NCBI RefSeq assembly: GCF_022668875.1
Contig: NZ_JAKGCR010000002.1
Span: 62,001 to 126,000, forward strand
DNA: 64,000 bases
Direction: 5' to 3'
From: Domibacillus sp. PGB-M46
GTDB lineage: Bacteria; Bacillota; Bacilli; Bacillales; Domibacillaceae
Notes under the pieces: generated by a model
Told to the model about the DNA's origin: nothing
The model's input: the letters and a program-made list of their open reading frames with translations, nothing else
The model's database searches: none
Position numbers and translations under genes: made by a program
Shown: positions 54,971 to 63,007 of the stretch, piece after piece
Layout of the letters: each line of letters starts with the position of its first letter
Position numbering within the stretch: the stretch's first letter is position 1

Positions 54971-55290
54971 CAGCGTGCGGTTCTTTCTTGTTTTTGATGC
55001 TTTCTCAGCCTGAATTTATACGCCCCTAACACAAGGGCAGCTACAATCAGGCTTTCAACAACCGGCAGCTGGTAAGACAGGATTAAAAGCAGCAGGGAGC
55101 CGGCCGCAAGGGAAACATAAACGATGGCGTTTTGCCACATTTTTAGTTTTTTTGCAAACCCGAGATTATAAACGAGAATGGAGAGGGCAATTAAAATAGC
55201 CCAGTAAATATAGATCGCTGTTTGAACACCAAATGATTCAATAAGAGCCCGAAGAAGCGGGCCGACATGTTCCAATCCTTCCACACTCAT
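54970..55290 (-). CDS. ylaH: YlaH-like membrane protein
   Basis: A 106-residue membrane protein with three helices (IYIYWAILIALSILVYNLGF, AIVYVSLAAGSLLLLIL and VVESLIVAALVLGAY) and a basic C-terminus (KFRLRKHQKQERTAR). It matches the YlaH-like family, of unknown function. It lies 25 bp downstream of typA, as in B. subtilis, and is likely co-transcribed with it. Confidence 0.87.
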   Translation of the reverse strand: MSVEGLEHVGPLLRALIESFGVQTAIYIYWAILIALSILVYNLGFAKKLKMWQNAIVYVSLAAGSLLLLILSYQLPVVESLIVAALVLGAYKFRLRKHQKQERTAR

Positions 55291-55315
55291 TCCTCCCTAT
55301 CCTTATGCTTAATGC

Positions 55316-57145
55316 TTAGTCCTGCTTATTCTTTTTCGCTGCGCGCTCACGTTCATTTTTATCTAGAATTTTTTTGCGAAGACGGATCGATTCCGGCGTT
55401 AATTCGCAGTATTCATCATCATTCAAATACTCAAGCGCTTCTTCAAGAGACATAATGCGCGGCTTTTTCATTGTAGCGGTTTGATCTTTGTTTGCAGAAC
55501 GGACATTGGTTGCCTGTTTTGTTTTTGCGATATTTACCGTTAAATCATTGTCACGTGTATGTTCGCCCACGATCATACCGGCATAAATTTCTGTACCTGC
55601 TTCAACAAAAATCGTTCCGCGGTCTTCCACACCCATGATGCCGTATGTGGATGCTTTTCCAGTTTCCTGCGATACAAGAACGCCCTGACGGCGGCCACCG
55701 ATGCGTCCTTTTTGCATTGGCTGATAGCTGTCAAACGTGTGGTTGATAATGCCGTAACCGCGTGTCATGGTTAAAAACTCTGTTGTGTATCCGATCAATC
55801 CACGTGCAGGCACCATGAAAATCAAGCGGACCTGGCCGTTTCCATTATTGATCATGTCGAGCATTTCACCTTTACGCTCACCCATTGATTCGATGATAGA
55901 GCCGGTGTATTCTTCCGGCACATCAATTTGAACGCGTTCAACCGGTTCACATTGAACTCCATCAATTTCGCGAACGATAACCTGCGGCTTCGATACTTGA
56001 AGCTCGAATCCTTCACGGCGAAGGTTTTCAATTAAAATGGATAAGTGAAGCTCGCCACGCCCTGATACGATCCACTCATCTGGAGAAGCGGTATTTTCAA
56101 CACGAAGGCTGACATCTGTTTCAAGCTGTGCATGAAGACGTTCTTCGATTTTTCTTGATGTAACAAATTTCCCTTCGCGGCCAGCGAATGGGCTGTTGTT
56201 TACAAGGAAGTTCATTTGCAATGTTGGCTCATCAATGCGAAGTACCGGAAGTGCTTCTTGATGCTCCATTGGTGTAACTGTTTCACCAACGTTAATATCT
56301 TCCATGCCTGAAACAGCTACAAGATCGCCTGCTTTTGCCGTTTCAATTTCAACCCGTTTTAATCCAAGGAAGCCAAACATTTTTGTTACACGGAACTGTT
56401 TTACTTTACCGTCAAGCTTCATTAACGCTACAGACTGTCCAACAGACATTTCGCCGCGGAAAACACGGCCGATTCCGATACGGCCTAAATAGTCATTGTA
56501 ATCAAGAAGAGCTACCTGGAATTGAAGCGGCTCGTCACTGTTATCAACCGGTGCCGGGATATGTTCGATAATCGCTTCGTATAGTGCTTCCATGTTTTCA
56601 TCTTGTTTTTCCGGATCTGTACTTGCAGTTCCGTTAATACCGGATGCATAAATAACCGGGAATTCAAGCTGCTCATCGTTTGCATCAAGCTCAATGAAAA
56701 GCTCAAGTACTTCATCTACTACTTCTGCCGGACGGGCAAAATCACGGTCAATTTTGTTAACAACAACAATCGGACGCAGATTTTGCTCTAGTGCTTTTTT
56801 CAATACGAAGCGTGTCTGAGGCATGCAGCCTTCGTACGCATCGACAACAAGTAAAACACCGTCAACCATTTTCATGATCCGCTCTACTTCGCCGCCGAAG
56901 TCAGCATGTCCTGGTGTATCCAAAATGTTGATTTTTGTATCTTTATATTGAATCGCAGTATTTTTAGCGAGAATTGTAATACCGCGTTCGCGTTCAAGGT
57001 CGTTTGAATCCATCGCGCGCTCTTCTACATGCTCATTTGAACGAAAAATACCTGACTGCTTCAATAACTGATCGACCAGCGTTGTTTTTCCGTGGTCAAC
57101 GTGGGCGATAATCGCGATGTTCCGTAAATCGTTTCTTGTTTTCAA
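55316..57145 (-). CDS. typA: Ribosome-associated GTPase TypA/BipA
   Basis: A 609-residue translational GTPase of the EF-G/LepA group that binds the ribosome and supports assembly and stress growth. G1 is [15 protein letters not shown] (about 15-29), G2 in [15 protein letters not shown]3 [14 protein letters not shown] and G4 [10 protein letters not shown]. Domain V and the BipA-specific C-terminal domain follow ([27 protein letters not shown]). The length equals the family norm. It is preceded by an extended -10 promoter. Confidence 0.97.
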   Translation of the reverse strand: MKTRNDLRNIAIIAHVDHGKTTLVDQLLKQSGIFRSNEHVEERAMDSNDLERERGITILAKNTAIQYKDTKINILDTPGHADFGGEVERIMKMVDGVLLVVDAYEGCMPQTRFVLKKALEQNLRPIVVVNKIDRDFARPAEVVDEVLELFIELDANDEQLEFPVIYASGINGTASTDPEKQDENMEALYEAIIEHIPAPVDNSDEPLQFQVALLDYNDYLGRIGIGRVFRGEMSVGQSVALMKLDGKVKQFRVTKMFGFLGLKRVEIETAKAGDLVAVSGMEDINVGETVTPMEHQEALPVLRIDEPTLQMNFLVNNSPFAGREGKFVTSRKIEERLHAQLETDVSLRVENTASPDEWIVSGRGELHLSILIENLRREGFELQVSKPQVIVREIDGVQCEPVERVQIDVPEEYTGSIIESMGERKGEMLDMINNGNGQVRLIFMVPARGLIGYTTEFLTMTRGYGIINHTFDSYQPMQKGRIGGRRQGVLVSQETGKASTYGIMGVEDRGTIFVEAGTEIYAGMIVGEHTRDNDLTVNIAKTKQATNVRSANKDQTATMKKPRIMSLEEALEYLNDDEYCELTPESIRLRKKILDKNERERAAKKNKQD

Positions 57146-57204
57146 CCTATTTCCTCCTGCCTTTTCTAGAAACTTCGTTTAGTTCGGTTTCCATTAACTG
57201 AACT

Positions 57205-57233
57205 ATTATACCACATCATAACCCCGATGCCTA
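57205..57233 (-). promoter_or_regulatory. Extended -10 promoter of typA
   Basis: Minus-strand TGGTATAAT (TATAAT at 57210-57205) with only a weak -35 (TAGGCA) 17 bp upstream. Confidence 0.6.
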
Positions 57234-57249
57234 TTTGGAAAAAGCGGCA

Positions 57250-57279
57250 TTGCAAAAAAAGATCTCGTTGTACTACAAT
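57250..57279 (+). promoter_or_regulatory. Sigma-A promoter of ylaF
   Basis: TTGCAA (57250-57255), 18-bp spacer, TACAAT (57274-57279), then an AGGAGG site and the TTG start at 57302. It diverges from the typA promoter. Confidence 0.65.
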
Positions 57280-57301
57280 AGACAAAAAGGAGGTATGCAC
57301 T

Positions 57302-57487
57302 TTGCCTACTATTCAATGGCCGTTTTTAGGATTTGCTGTTTTAGCCGCTGCATGCATGATTGGCATCGGTATTGCCATCGGTGAAGGAAGTATTTTAGGC
57401 GGCGCGCTCTCTATTATCCTGCTTCTCGCTGTTATGGGATTTGGATTTTCGTACAAAGCGAAAATGCGCCGGGCAGGCAAATTATAA
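57302..57487 (+). CDS. ylaF: YlaF-like small membrane protein (DUF5325)
   Basis: A 61-residue membrane protein with two helices (FLGFAVLAAACMIGIGIAIG and ILGGALSIILLLAVMGFGF), joined by a short GEGS turn and ending in a basic tail (KAKMRRAGKL). Size and place between typA and the suhB-like gene fit YlaF/DUF5325 of Bacilli; function unknown. The start is TTG at 57302, 7 bp after AGGAGG. The frame stays open upstream to 57227, but without a ribosome binding site. Confidence 0.78.
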   Translation: MPTIQWPFLGFAVLAAACMIGIGIAIGEGSILGGALSIILLLAVMGFGFSYKAKMRRAGKL

Positions 57488-57556
57488 AAAGGTACAAGGT
57501 AACAATGCCTGGTGCCGGGCCGCGTAACGCCCTACATATAACGGACTGCTTACAAT

Positions 57557-57593
57557 AAAAAGGAACAGCCGCCCAAAGCGCTGTTCCTTTTTT
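57557..57593. terminator. Bidirectional terminator between ylaF and the suhB-like gene
   Basis: AAAAAGGAACAGC and GCTGTTCCTTTTTT arms flank a GC-rich loop between convergent genes. Confidence 0.88.
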
Positions 57594-57594
57594 C

Positions 57595-58383
57595 TCAGCT
57601 CAAATATTTCTTTAAAATGTCTTCATAAAGACCTGGCGCTGCCGCAAAAACCGGATTGATGGAAAGCATATCAATTTCTTCTCCGCTAATCGTGCTCACA
57701 ATGCCGCCCGCTTCTTCGACAATCATTTTACCGCCGGCAAAATCCCACGGCGCATTCCGCATTGTAATATAGGCGCTTAAACGCCCTGAAGCTACATAAG
57801 CAAGTTCCAGCGCTGCTGATCCGTATGATCTTACTCCGCGCACATCTTTCGCCAGCTGGATGAGTTTGTTTTGATCAAAATGCCGATTGTTAATCAGCCA
57901 TGTGGCACTAATCCCTAATATAGCCGTTTCAACCGGTACTTGTTCGAGTTTTTGAAGCGGTGTATCGTTCATCCAGGCCCCATGTCCTTTTCTGGCATGA
58001 TAAAGCTCGTCATGAACAATGTCATATATGTATCCAAGCCGGCCGATACCGTCCTCATAAATACCGATAGAGATGGCGAAATTACGCTGCTGGTGAACAA
58101 AATTCATCGTACCGTCAATCGGGTCGATTATCCATATCACACCATCAAGCGATTTGATTTGATCTCCCTGGCCTTCTTCCCCTAAAATACGATGATCTGG
58201 AAAGTGGGAGCGGATATTCTCTATAAAAAACCGCTCTGTTTCCTGGTCTACATTTGTCACTAAATCATTCGGATTTGACTTTGCCTGAATGGTGAGTGAA
58301 TCAGTAAAGGATGCTCGTATATTTGTGCCGGCTTCCTGAATCCACCGCTTTACCATTTGGTCTATTTTTGTCCAATTCGCCAT
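57595..58383 (-). CDS. suhB: Inositol monophosphatase family protein (YktC/SuhB)
   Basis: A 262-residue Mg2+/Li+-sensitive phosphatase family member. Metal-site motifs are GEEGQG (Glu, about residue 70), WIIDPIDGTMNFVHQ (the DPIDGT signature) and APWDFAGGKMIVEEAGG. The B. subtilis counterpart is YktC. Bacterial members hydrolyse inositol-1-phosphate, NADP or other small phosphates, so the substrate is open. The ATG at 58383 reads MANWTKIDQMVKRWIQEAG. Confidence 0.9.
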   Translation of the reverse strand: MANWTKIDQMVKRWIQEAGTNIRASFTDSLTIQAKSNPNDLVTNVDQETERFFIENIRSHFPDHRILGEEGQGDQIKSLDGVIWIIDPIDGTMNFVHQQRNFAISIGIYEDGIGRLGYIYDIVHDELYHARKGHGAWMNDTPLQKLEQVPVETAILGISATWLINNRHFDQNKLIQLAKDVRGVRSYGSAALELAYVASGRLSAYITMRNAPWDFAGGKMIVEEAGGIVSTISGEEIDMLSINPVFAAAPGLYEDILKKYLS

Positions 58384-58520
58384 GATACAGCCCCCGTCTC
58401 ACTTCTATTCCGTTTTTTATCACCTTACACGAAATAAAAAGGCTTATCAAGTTTTTCCAACTTCTCACGATATGGTAACATAAGAATGAAAAATGATTTG
58501 CAGGAAAGGATTATACTCCC

Positions 58521-59138
58521 ATGAATTTTACTGGTTTTACTGAAGAAGATTTTCTGGTCTTCCAAATAAATGGTCTTGCAGAAAGAATGACTGCCATACA
58601 GGAACGGATACAGCCGAAATTCAATCAGCTCGGCAGCGTCCTGGCCGATGATTTGGCAGCACTGCTCGGACAGGAAATGTTTTTACACATTGCACGCCAC
58701 GCGCGACGTAAAGTGAATCCACCAAACGATACATGGCTTGCTGTAGCAGACAACAAGCGTGGATATAAGCAGCACCCCCATTTTCAAGTCGGCTTGTTTG
58801 ACGATCATGTTTTTATTTGGCTTGCTTTTATTTACGAGCTGCCGCGTAAAAAAGAAATTGCCCAAGCCTTCTTAACTCATCAGCAGTTGCTCCATAATGC
58901 GATACCGGCTGACTATGTGGTGTCTCTCGATCATTTAAAAAAAGACGCTCAAACATGGGAAGAGCTGGACGTTGAACATGCTCTTGAGCGGTTCCGGGAT
59001 GTAAAAAAAGCAGAGCTTTTAATTGGCCGCCACATTCAAGCGGATGACCCTGTTCTGCAGAATGGAGAAGCACTTTATACCCTTATTAGAGAAACGTTTA
59101 AAACACTTCTTCCTATTTATCAGCTTGCTTATAAATAA
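58521..59138 (+). CDS. yktB: UPF0637 protein YktB
   Basis: A 205-residue soluble protein of the UPF0637 family (MNFTGFTEEDFLVFQINGLA, RHARRKVNPPNDTWLAVA, KRGYKQHPHFQVGLFDDHVF). A structure is known for a family member, but no function. The ATG at 58521 is preceded by AGGAAAGGA. It is a single-gene unit convergent with yktA, as in B. subtilis. Confidence 0.93.
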   Translation: MNFTGFTEEDFLVFQINGLAERMTAIQERIQPKFNQLGSVLADDLAALLGQEMFLHIARHARRKVNPPNDTWLAVADNKRGYKQHPHFQVGLFDDHVFIWLAFIYELPRKKEIAQAFLTHQQLLHNAIPADYVVSLDHLKKDAQTWEELDVEHALERFRDVKKAELLIGRHIQADDPVLQNGEALYTLIRETFKTLLPIYQLAYK

Positions 59139-59178
59139 ACAGCAGCCCATTTCCTCTGCCGAAATGGGCTGCTGTCTT
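59138..59178. terminator. Bidirectional terminator between yktB and yktA
   Basis: AACAGCAGCCCATTTC and GAAATGGGCTGCTGT arms with a loop CTCTGCC. Confidence 0.9.
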
Positions 59179-59447
59179 TACATGCGTATTTTTGTTTGTT
59201 CAGGAGCCTGCTTCATTTTTTGAACTGCGCGGTAGGAAGAATAGCCGCTTACTTCTTCAAACTCATTGCAAATGCGCTTTTCTTCTGCTTTTCCTGGCAC
59301 AATTTCTTTAAAGCGGCGATACCGCTCCATTAACGTTTCTTTGGCAATTCCTTTTTCATAAGCCTGCTCAATGGCTTCGAAAAAGGAAACGACATCAATC
59401 ACTTCTTCCGTTGACCAGTCCGTTGAAAACGGGTACGAATATTCCAT
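59178..59447 (-). CDS. yktA: UPF0223 protein YktA
   Basis: An 89-residue helical protein of the UPF0223 family: [20 protein letters not shown] at the start and [20 protein letters not shown] in the middle. Function unknown. The ATG at 59447 has GGAGG 8 bp upstream; the frame could be extended by three codons to a GTG that lies inside that site, which is unlikely. It is divergent from speA. Confidence 0.92.
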   Translation of the reverse strand: MEYSYPFSTDWSTEEVIDVVSFFEAIEQAYEKGIAKETLMERYRRFKEIVPGKAEEKRICNEFEEVSGYSSYRAVQKMKQAPEQTKIRM

Positions 59448-59515
59448 TTTTCTCACCTCCCTTTATTTATTCGCTTTTGCACAAGTCATCTCCTTGCTTG
59501 GGAAGAAAAATTTCT

Positions 59516-59543
59516 TTGCAAGGACCATGCAAAGTGCTATAAT
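59516..59543 (+). promoter_or_regulatory. Sigma-A promoter of speA
   Basis: TTGCAA (59516-59521), 16-bp spacer, TATAAT (59538-59543), 38 bp before the start codon. Confidence 0.75.
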
Positions 59544-59580
59544 TCTTTTGCTTTAGCGAATGATTAGAAAAGAGGTGGAA

Positions 59581-61056
59581 ATGGCGTTGTCACAACACGA
59601 AACACCATTATTTGACGGGCTTCTTCGCCACGCCGAACGGAACCCGGTTCAATTTCATATTCCAGGTCATAAAAAAGGAAGCGGAATGGATCCCGTCTTC
59701 AAAGAATTTATCGGAGAAAATGCGCTTTCCATTGATTTAATTAATATTGCACCCCTTGATGACCTCCATCAGCCGCACGGTATCATTAAAGAAGCCCAGC
59801 AGCTGGCTGCCGAGGCATTTGGTGCTGACCATACGTTTTTCTCTGTTCAAGGAACAAGTGGAGCTATTATGACGATGATTATGGCCGTTTGCGGACCCGG
59901 TGAAAAAATCATTGTGCCGCGTAATGTTCATAAGTCCATTATGACCGCGATTGTATTTTCTGGTGCAGTTCCAATTTTTATTCATCCTGAAATTGATAAA
60001 GATTTAGGAATTTCACATGGTATTACAACCGAGTCTGTTACTCGGGCATTAACAGAGCATCCGGATGCAAAAGGCCTGCTCGTGATTAACCCGACGTACT
60101 TCGGCATTGCGGGCGACTTAAAACAAATCGTTGATATTGCCCATTCATTCAACGTTCCCGTTCTTGTCGACGAAGCACACGGTGTTCATATCCATTTTCA
60201 TGAAGACCTTCCGATTTCGGCTATGCAGGCAGGAGCCGATATGGCGGCCACGAGTGTGCATAAGCTGGGCGGTTCTATGACCCAGAGCTCTATCTTAAAT
60301 GTACGCGAAGGACTTGTATCCGTAAATCGTGTACAGACGATTTTGAGCATGCTGACAACGACATCTACGTCTTATATCCTGCTTGCTTCCCTTGACACCG
60401 CACGGAGACACCTTGCGATCAACGGGCATCAAATTATTGAGCAGACCCTGAAACACGCGCAGGAAACACGAAAACAAATAAACGAAATTGACCACCTTTA
60501 TTGTGTAGGTGAAGAAATTCTAGGCTCAAAAGCCACGTATGATTATGACCCGACCAAACTGATTGTTTCTGTTAAGAACCTTGGTATAAGCGGACATGAT
60601 GCAGAAAAATGGCTCCGGGACCGTTATAACATCGAGGTAGAGCTCAGTGATTTATACAACATTCTCTGCATTATTACACCAGGGGATACGAAAGAAGATT
60701 GCGAACTGCTTGTGAAAGCTTTAACTGAAATGGCAGCTTCCTTTAAAGGTACCGTTCAGTCTAGATATGCGCATGTAATGCTGCCGGATATCCCGCTGTT
60801 AGCACTGTCTCCTCGCGAAGCTTTTTATGCAGAGACAGAAACCGTCCCACTTGATGAATCAGCAGGCCGGATTATGGCAGAATTTATGATGGTTTACCCG
60901 CCGGGTATCCCAATTTTTATTCCGGGTGAAATCATTACCGAAGAAAACCTGCGTTATGTAAAAGAAAACGTAGCAGCCGGACTTCCTGTCCAAGGCCCTG
61001 AAGATGAAGAATTAAAAACGTTGCGTGTGATCCGCGAACGCAAGCCGATTTATTAA
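59581..61056 (+). CDS. speA: Arginine decarboxylase SpeA
   Basis: A 491-residue PLP-dependent decarboxylase (aspartate aminotransferase fold, Orn/Lys/Arg group) that makes agmatine, the polyamine precursor. Signatures are FHIPGHKKGSGMDP near the start, FFSVQGTSGAIMTMIMAVCG, VLVDEAHGVHIHFHE and the PLP lysine in ATSVHKLGGSMTQSS. It is closely similar over its length to B. subtilis SpeA as I remember it. The ATG at 59581 has GAGGTGG just upstream. Convergent with the SR1 locus across a shared terminator. Confidence 0.96.
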   Translation: MALSQHETPLFDGLLRHAERNPVQFHIPGHKKGSGMDPVFKEFIGENALSIDLINIAPLDDLHQPHGIIKEAQQLAAEAFGADHTFFSVQGTSGAIMTMIMAVCGPGEKIIVPRNVHKSIMTAIVFSGAVPIFIHPEIDKDLGISHGITTESVTRALTEHPDAKGLLVINPTYFGIAGDLKQIVDIAHSFNVPVLVDEAHGVHIHFHEDLPISAMQAGADMAATSVHKLGGSMTQSSILNVREGLVSVNRVQTILSMLTTTSTSYILLASLDTARRHLAINGHQIIEQTLKHAQETRKQINEIDHLYCVGEEILGSKATYDYDPTKLIVSVKNLGISGHDAEKWLRDRYNIEVELSDLYNILCIITPGDTKEDCELLVKALTEMAASFKGTVQSRYAHVMLPDIPLLALSPREAFYAETETVPLDESAGRIMAEFMMVYPPGIPIFIPGEIITEENLRYVKENVAAGLPVQGPEDEELKTLRVIRERKPIY

Positions 61057-61090
61057 AAAAAAGAGCCGCTCCAGTTTGGGGCGGCTCTTT
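61055..61090. terminator. Shared terminator of speA and the SR1 locus
   Basis: AAAGAGCCGCTCC and GGGGCGGCTCTTT arms around AGTTT, with an eight-base A-run (a T-run on the minus strand). It ends the SR1 transcript on the minus strand, and speA on the plus strand. Confidence 0.9.
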
Positions 61091-61100
61091 ATCTATCCGT

Positions 61101-61217
61101 TCAGTCATCACTCTCTGTTTCATGATCACAGCCACAATGAGAGTATAAAACTGTCACCTTTTCTTCTTCAAAGTGCTCAATTGTTGCTTTGCATGACTGG
61201 CAAATGATTGTTCCCAT
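61101..61217 (-). CDS. sr1P: GapA-binding peptide SR1P, downstream copy
   Basis: A 38-residue peptide, MGTIICQSCKATIEHFEEEK in its first half, then VTVLYSHCGCDHETESDD. SR1P of B. subtilis binds glyceraldehyde-3-phosphate dehydrogenase GapA and promotes its interaction with RNase J1. The CxxC (residues 6-9) and CxC (28-30) pairs suggest metal binding or redox sensitivity. The ribosome binding site is AGGGGG. It differs from the upstream copy only at residues 7 and 10 (Q/K here, K/Q there). It is followed by an intact terminator. Confidence 0.9.
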   Translation of the reverse strand: MGTIICQSCKATIEHFEEEKVTVLYSHCGCDHETESDD

Positions 61218-61249
61218 GTTTTATAACCCCCTGTTTTTGTTTTTAAAAC

Positions 61250-61466
61250 CGATTTATGTTTATTAAATTTATATCCGCTTGGAGCGGCTCATTTTAGTTA
61301 TCCGTTCAGTCGTCACTTTCAGTTTCATGATCACAGCCACAATGAGAGTATAAAACTGTCACCTTTTCTTCTTCGAAATGCTCAATTGTTGCTTGGCAAG
61401 ACTTGCAGATGATTGTTCCCATGTTTTATAACCTCCTGTTTTTGTTTTTGAAAGCGATTTATGTTT
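61250..61466 (-). repeat. Upstream unit of a 205-bp tandem duplication
   Basis: Coding sequence and leader motifs recur exactly 205 bp apart: start codons at 61422 and 61217, leader motif AAACATAAATCG at 61466-61455 and 61261-61250. The 3' parts differ by about 5 bp where the hairpin of the upstream unit is shortened. The second unit covers about 61055-61261. Confidence 0.85.
61306..61422 (-). CDS. sr1P: GapA-binding peptide SR1P, upstream copy
   Basis: A 38-residue peptide, MGTIICKSCQATIEHFEEEK in its first half and the same second half as the other copy. It is the copy next to the promoter, with the stronger AGGAGG ribosome binding site. Both ORFs are intact with few silent changes, so both are probably translated. 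The hairpin behind it (61280-61297) has only four paired bases (CCGC/GCGG) and no T-run, unlike that behind the other copy, so transcription should read on. Confidence 0.9.
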   Translation of the reverse strand: MGTIICKSCQATIEHFEEEKVTVLYSHCGCDHETESDD

Positions 61467-61475
61467 CTTGAGTTA

Positions 61476-61523
61476 ATAATAATATAACACATTTAAAAAT
61501 TCAAGCTCTAATTGTATAACATA
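61476..61523 (-). promoter_or_regulatory. SR1 promoter with two CcpN operator matches
   Basis: Minus-strand -35 TTGAAT (61504-61499) and -10 TATTAT (61481-61476), 17-bp spacer. TATGTTATACA (61523-61513), upstream of the -35, and TGTGTTATATT (61491-61481), between -35 and -10, both fit the CcpN consensus TRTGHYATAYW at every position. In B. subtilis CcpN binds two such sites at the sr1 promoter and represses it under glycolytic conditions. Confidence 0.82.
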
Positions 61524-61537
61524 TTTAAAAACGGGAC

Positions 61538-61578
61538 AAAAAACCCCCGGTTTCCTAGAATAAGGAAACCGGGGGTTT
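61538..61578 (-). terminator. Terminator of the pdh operon
   Basis: CCCCCGGTTTCC and GGAAACCGGGGG, a perfect 12-bp stem (loop TTATTCTA), then a six-base T-run on the minus strand after pdhD. Confidence 0.93.
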
Positions 61579-61594
61579 CAATGTAATCATTCAA

Positions 61595-63004
61595 TTATTT
61601 TACAATGTGAATTGGTGTTCCAAGTGCTACTTCTGCTGCTTCCATTGTCATTTCAGCAAGCGTAGGGTGCGCATGAATTGTCATTGCTACATCTTCAAGT
61701 GTCATACCTGCTTCAATCGCAAGACCTAGTTCCGCTACCATATCAGAAGCGCCTGAACCAGCGATTTGCGCGCCGATGATCAGTCCGTCTTCTTTGCGTG
61801 CTACCACTTTTACGAAGCCGTCTGTGCTGTTAAGTGCAAGAGCACGGCCGTTCGCTGCAAATGGGAATTTCGCTGATACGATTTCGATGTTTTCTTCTTT
61901 TGCTTGTGCTTCGCTGTATCCAACTGTTGCAAGTTCTGGCTCTGTAAAGCAAACCGCTGGAATCGCAAGGTAATCCACTTCAGATTTTTCTCCTGCAATC
62001 GCCTCAGCAGCAATCTTACCTTCGTAAGATGCTTTGTGGGCCAAAGGAGGTCCCGAAATGATATCGCCGATTGCATAAATGTTTTCTACACTTGTACGGC
62101 ACTGTTTGTCAACTTCTACCAATCCGCGCTCTGCTACTTTCACGCCAATGCCTTCAAGACCCATTTCATCCGTGTTTGGACGACGGCCTACCGTAACAAG
62201 TACGTAATCAGCTTCAATTGTTTCTTCTTTTCCGCCTGCTTCGTATGTTACTTTTACGCCGTTTTCTGTTTCTACGGCTGATTTAGCCATCGCACTCGTT
62301 ACGATTTCGATGCCTTTTTTCTTCATGTTGCGTTTAACGATAGCAGACATTTGTTTTTCAAAGCCGCCAAGAATTTCAGGAGCGCCTTCAAGGATTGTTA
62401 CTTCTGTTCCAAAATCCGCATATGCTGTTGAAAGCTCGGAGCCGATGTAGCCGCCGCCGACAACAACCATTTTTTTAGGGATTTCTTTTAGTGATAATGC
62501 GCCTGTTGAATCAATAACGCGGTTTGAAAATTTAAAGTTTGGAATTTCAATTGGGCGTGATCCAGTAGCAATGATCGCATTTTTGAATGTATACGTTTGT
62601 GCAGAATCTTCACCCATAACACGAAGCGTGTTCGCATCGTTGAAATAAGCTTCACCGCGAACGATTTCCACTTTGTTTCCTTTTAGAAGGCCTTCAACGC
62701 CGCCTGTAAGCTTGTTCACGACGCTAGCTTTCCACTCTTGTACTTTGTCGAAGTTTACAGAAACAGCTTCAGCAATGATACCGATATCGTCAGAGTGTTT
62801 CGCCTGCTCGAAACGGTGAGCTGCTGTTAAAAGAGCTTTAGAAGGAATACAGCCTACATTTAAGCAGACGCCTCCAAGATTTTCTTTTTCAACGATCGTT
62901 ACTTTTTGTCCAAGCTGTGCTGCGCGGATTGCCGCTACATAACCGCCAGGGCCTGAACCAATTACTATAGTGTCTGTTTCAATTGGGAAATCTCCTACTA
63001 CCAT
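61595..63004 (-). CDS. pdhD: Dihydrolipoamide dehydrogenase (E3 of pyruvate dehydrogenase)
   Basis: A 469-residue FAD-dependent disulfide oxidoreductase that reoxidises lipoamide on E2 and reduces NAD+. The FAD motif is [19 protein letters not shown] (about 15-33). The redox-active disulfide is [15 protein letters not shown]. The NAD motif is [20 protein letters not shown], the second FAD motif is NIYAIGDI, and the C-terminal catalytic HAHPTLAEM contains the His-Glu pair. It follows pdhC by 3 bp with a GGAGG site inside the pdhC end, so the two are co-transcribed. Confidence 0.97.
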   Translation of the reverse strand: MVVGDFPIETDTIVIGSGPGGYVAAIRAAQLGQKVTIVEKENLGGVCLNVGCIPSKALLTAAHRFEQAKHSDDIGIIAEAVSVNFDKVQEWKASVVNKLTGGVEGLLKGNKVEIVRGEAYFNDANTLRVMGEDSAQTYTFKNAIIATGSRPIEIPNFKFSNRVIDSTGALSLKEIPKKMVVVGGGYIGSELSTAYADFGTEVTILEGAPEILGGFEKQMSAIVKRNMKKKGIEIVTSAMAKSAVETENGVKVTYEAGGKEETIEADYVLVTVGRRPNTDEMGLEGIGVKVAERGLVEVDKQCRTSVENIYAIGDIISGPPLAHKASYEGKIAAEAIAGEKSEVDYLAIPAVCFTEPELATVGYSEAQAKEENIEIVSAKFPFAANGRALALNSTDGFVKVVARKEDGLIIGAQIAGSGASDMVAELGLAIEAGMTLEDVAMTIHAHPTLAEMTMEAAEVALGTPIHIVK

Positions 63005-63007
63005 CTC

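Larger units (their letters stand above)
61055..61469 (-). ncRNA. sr1: SR1-type dual-function RNA, duplicated
   Basis: A transcript is inferred from the promoter at 61476-61504 to the terminator at 61055-61090, about 415 nt. It lies between pdhD and speA, the position of SR1 in B. subtilis. That 205-nt RNA base-pairs with ahrC mRNA (activator of arginine catabolism) and also encodes the peptide SR1P. Here the RNA holds two SR1P ORFs in units repeated at 205 bp. The copies share the 5' leader motif AAACATAAATCG, and a poly-A/C stretch before the ribosome binding site. The base-pairing function cannot be checked without ahrC. Confidence 0.75.
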
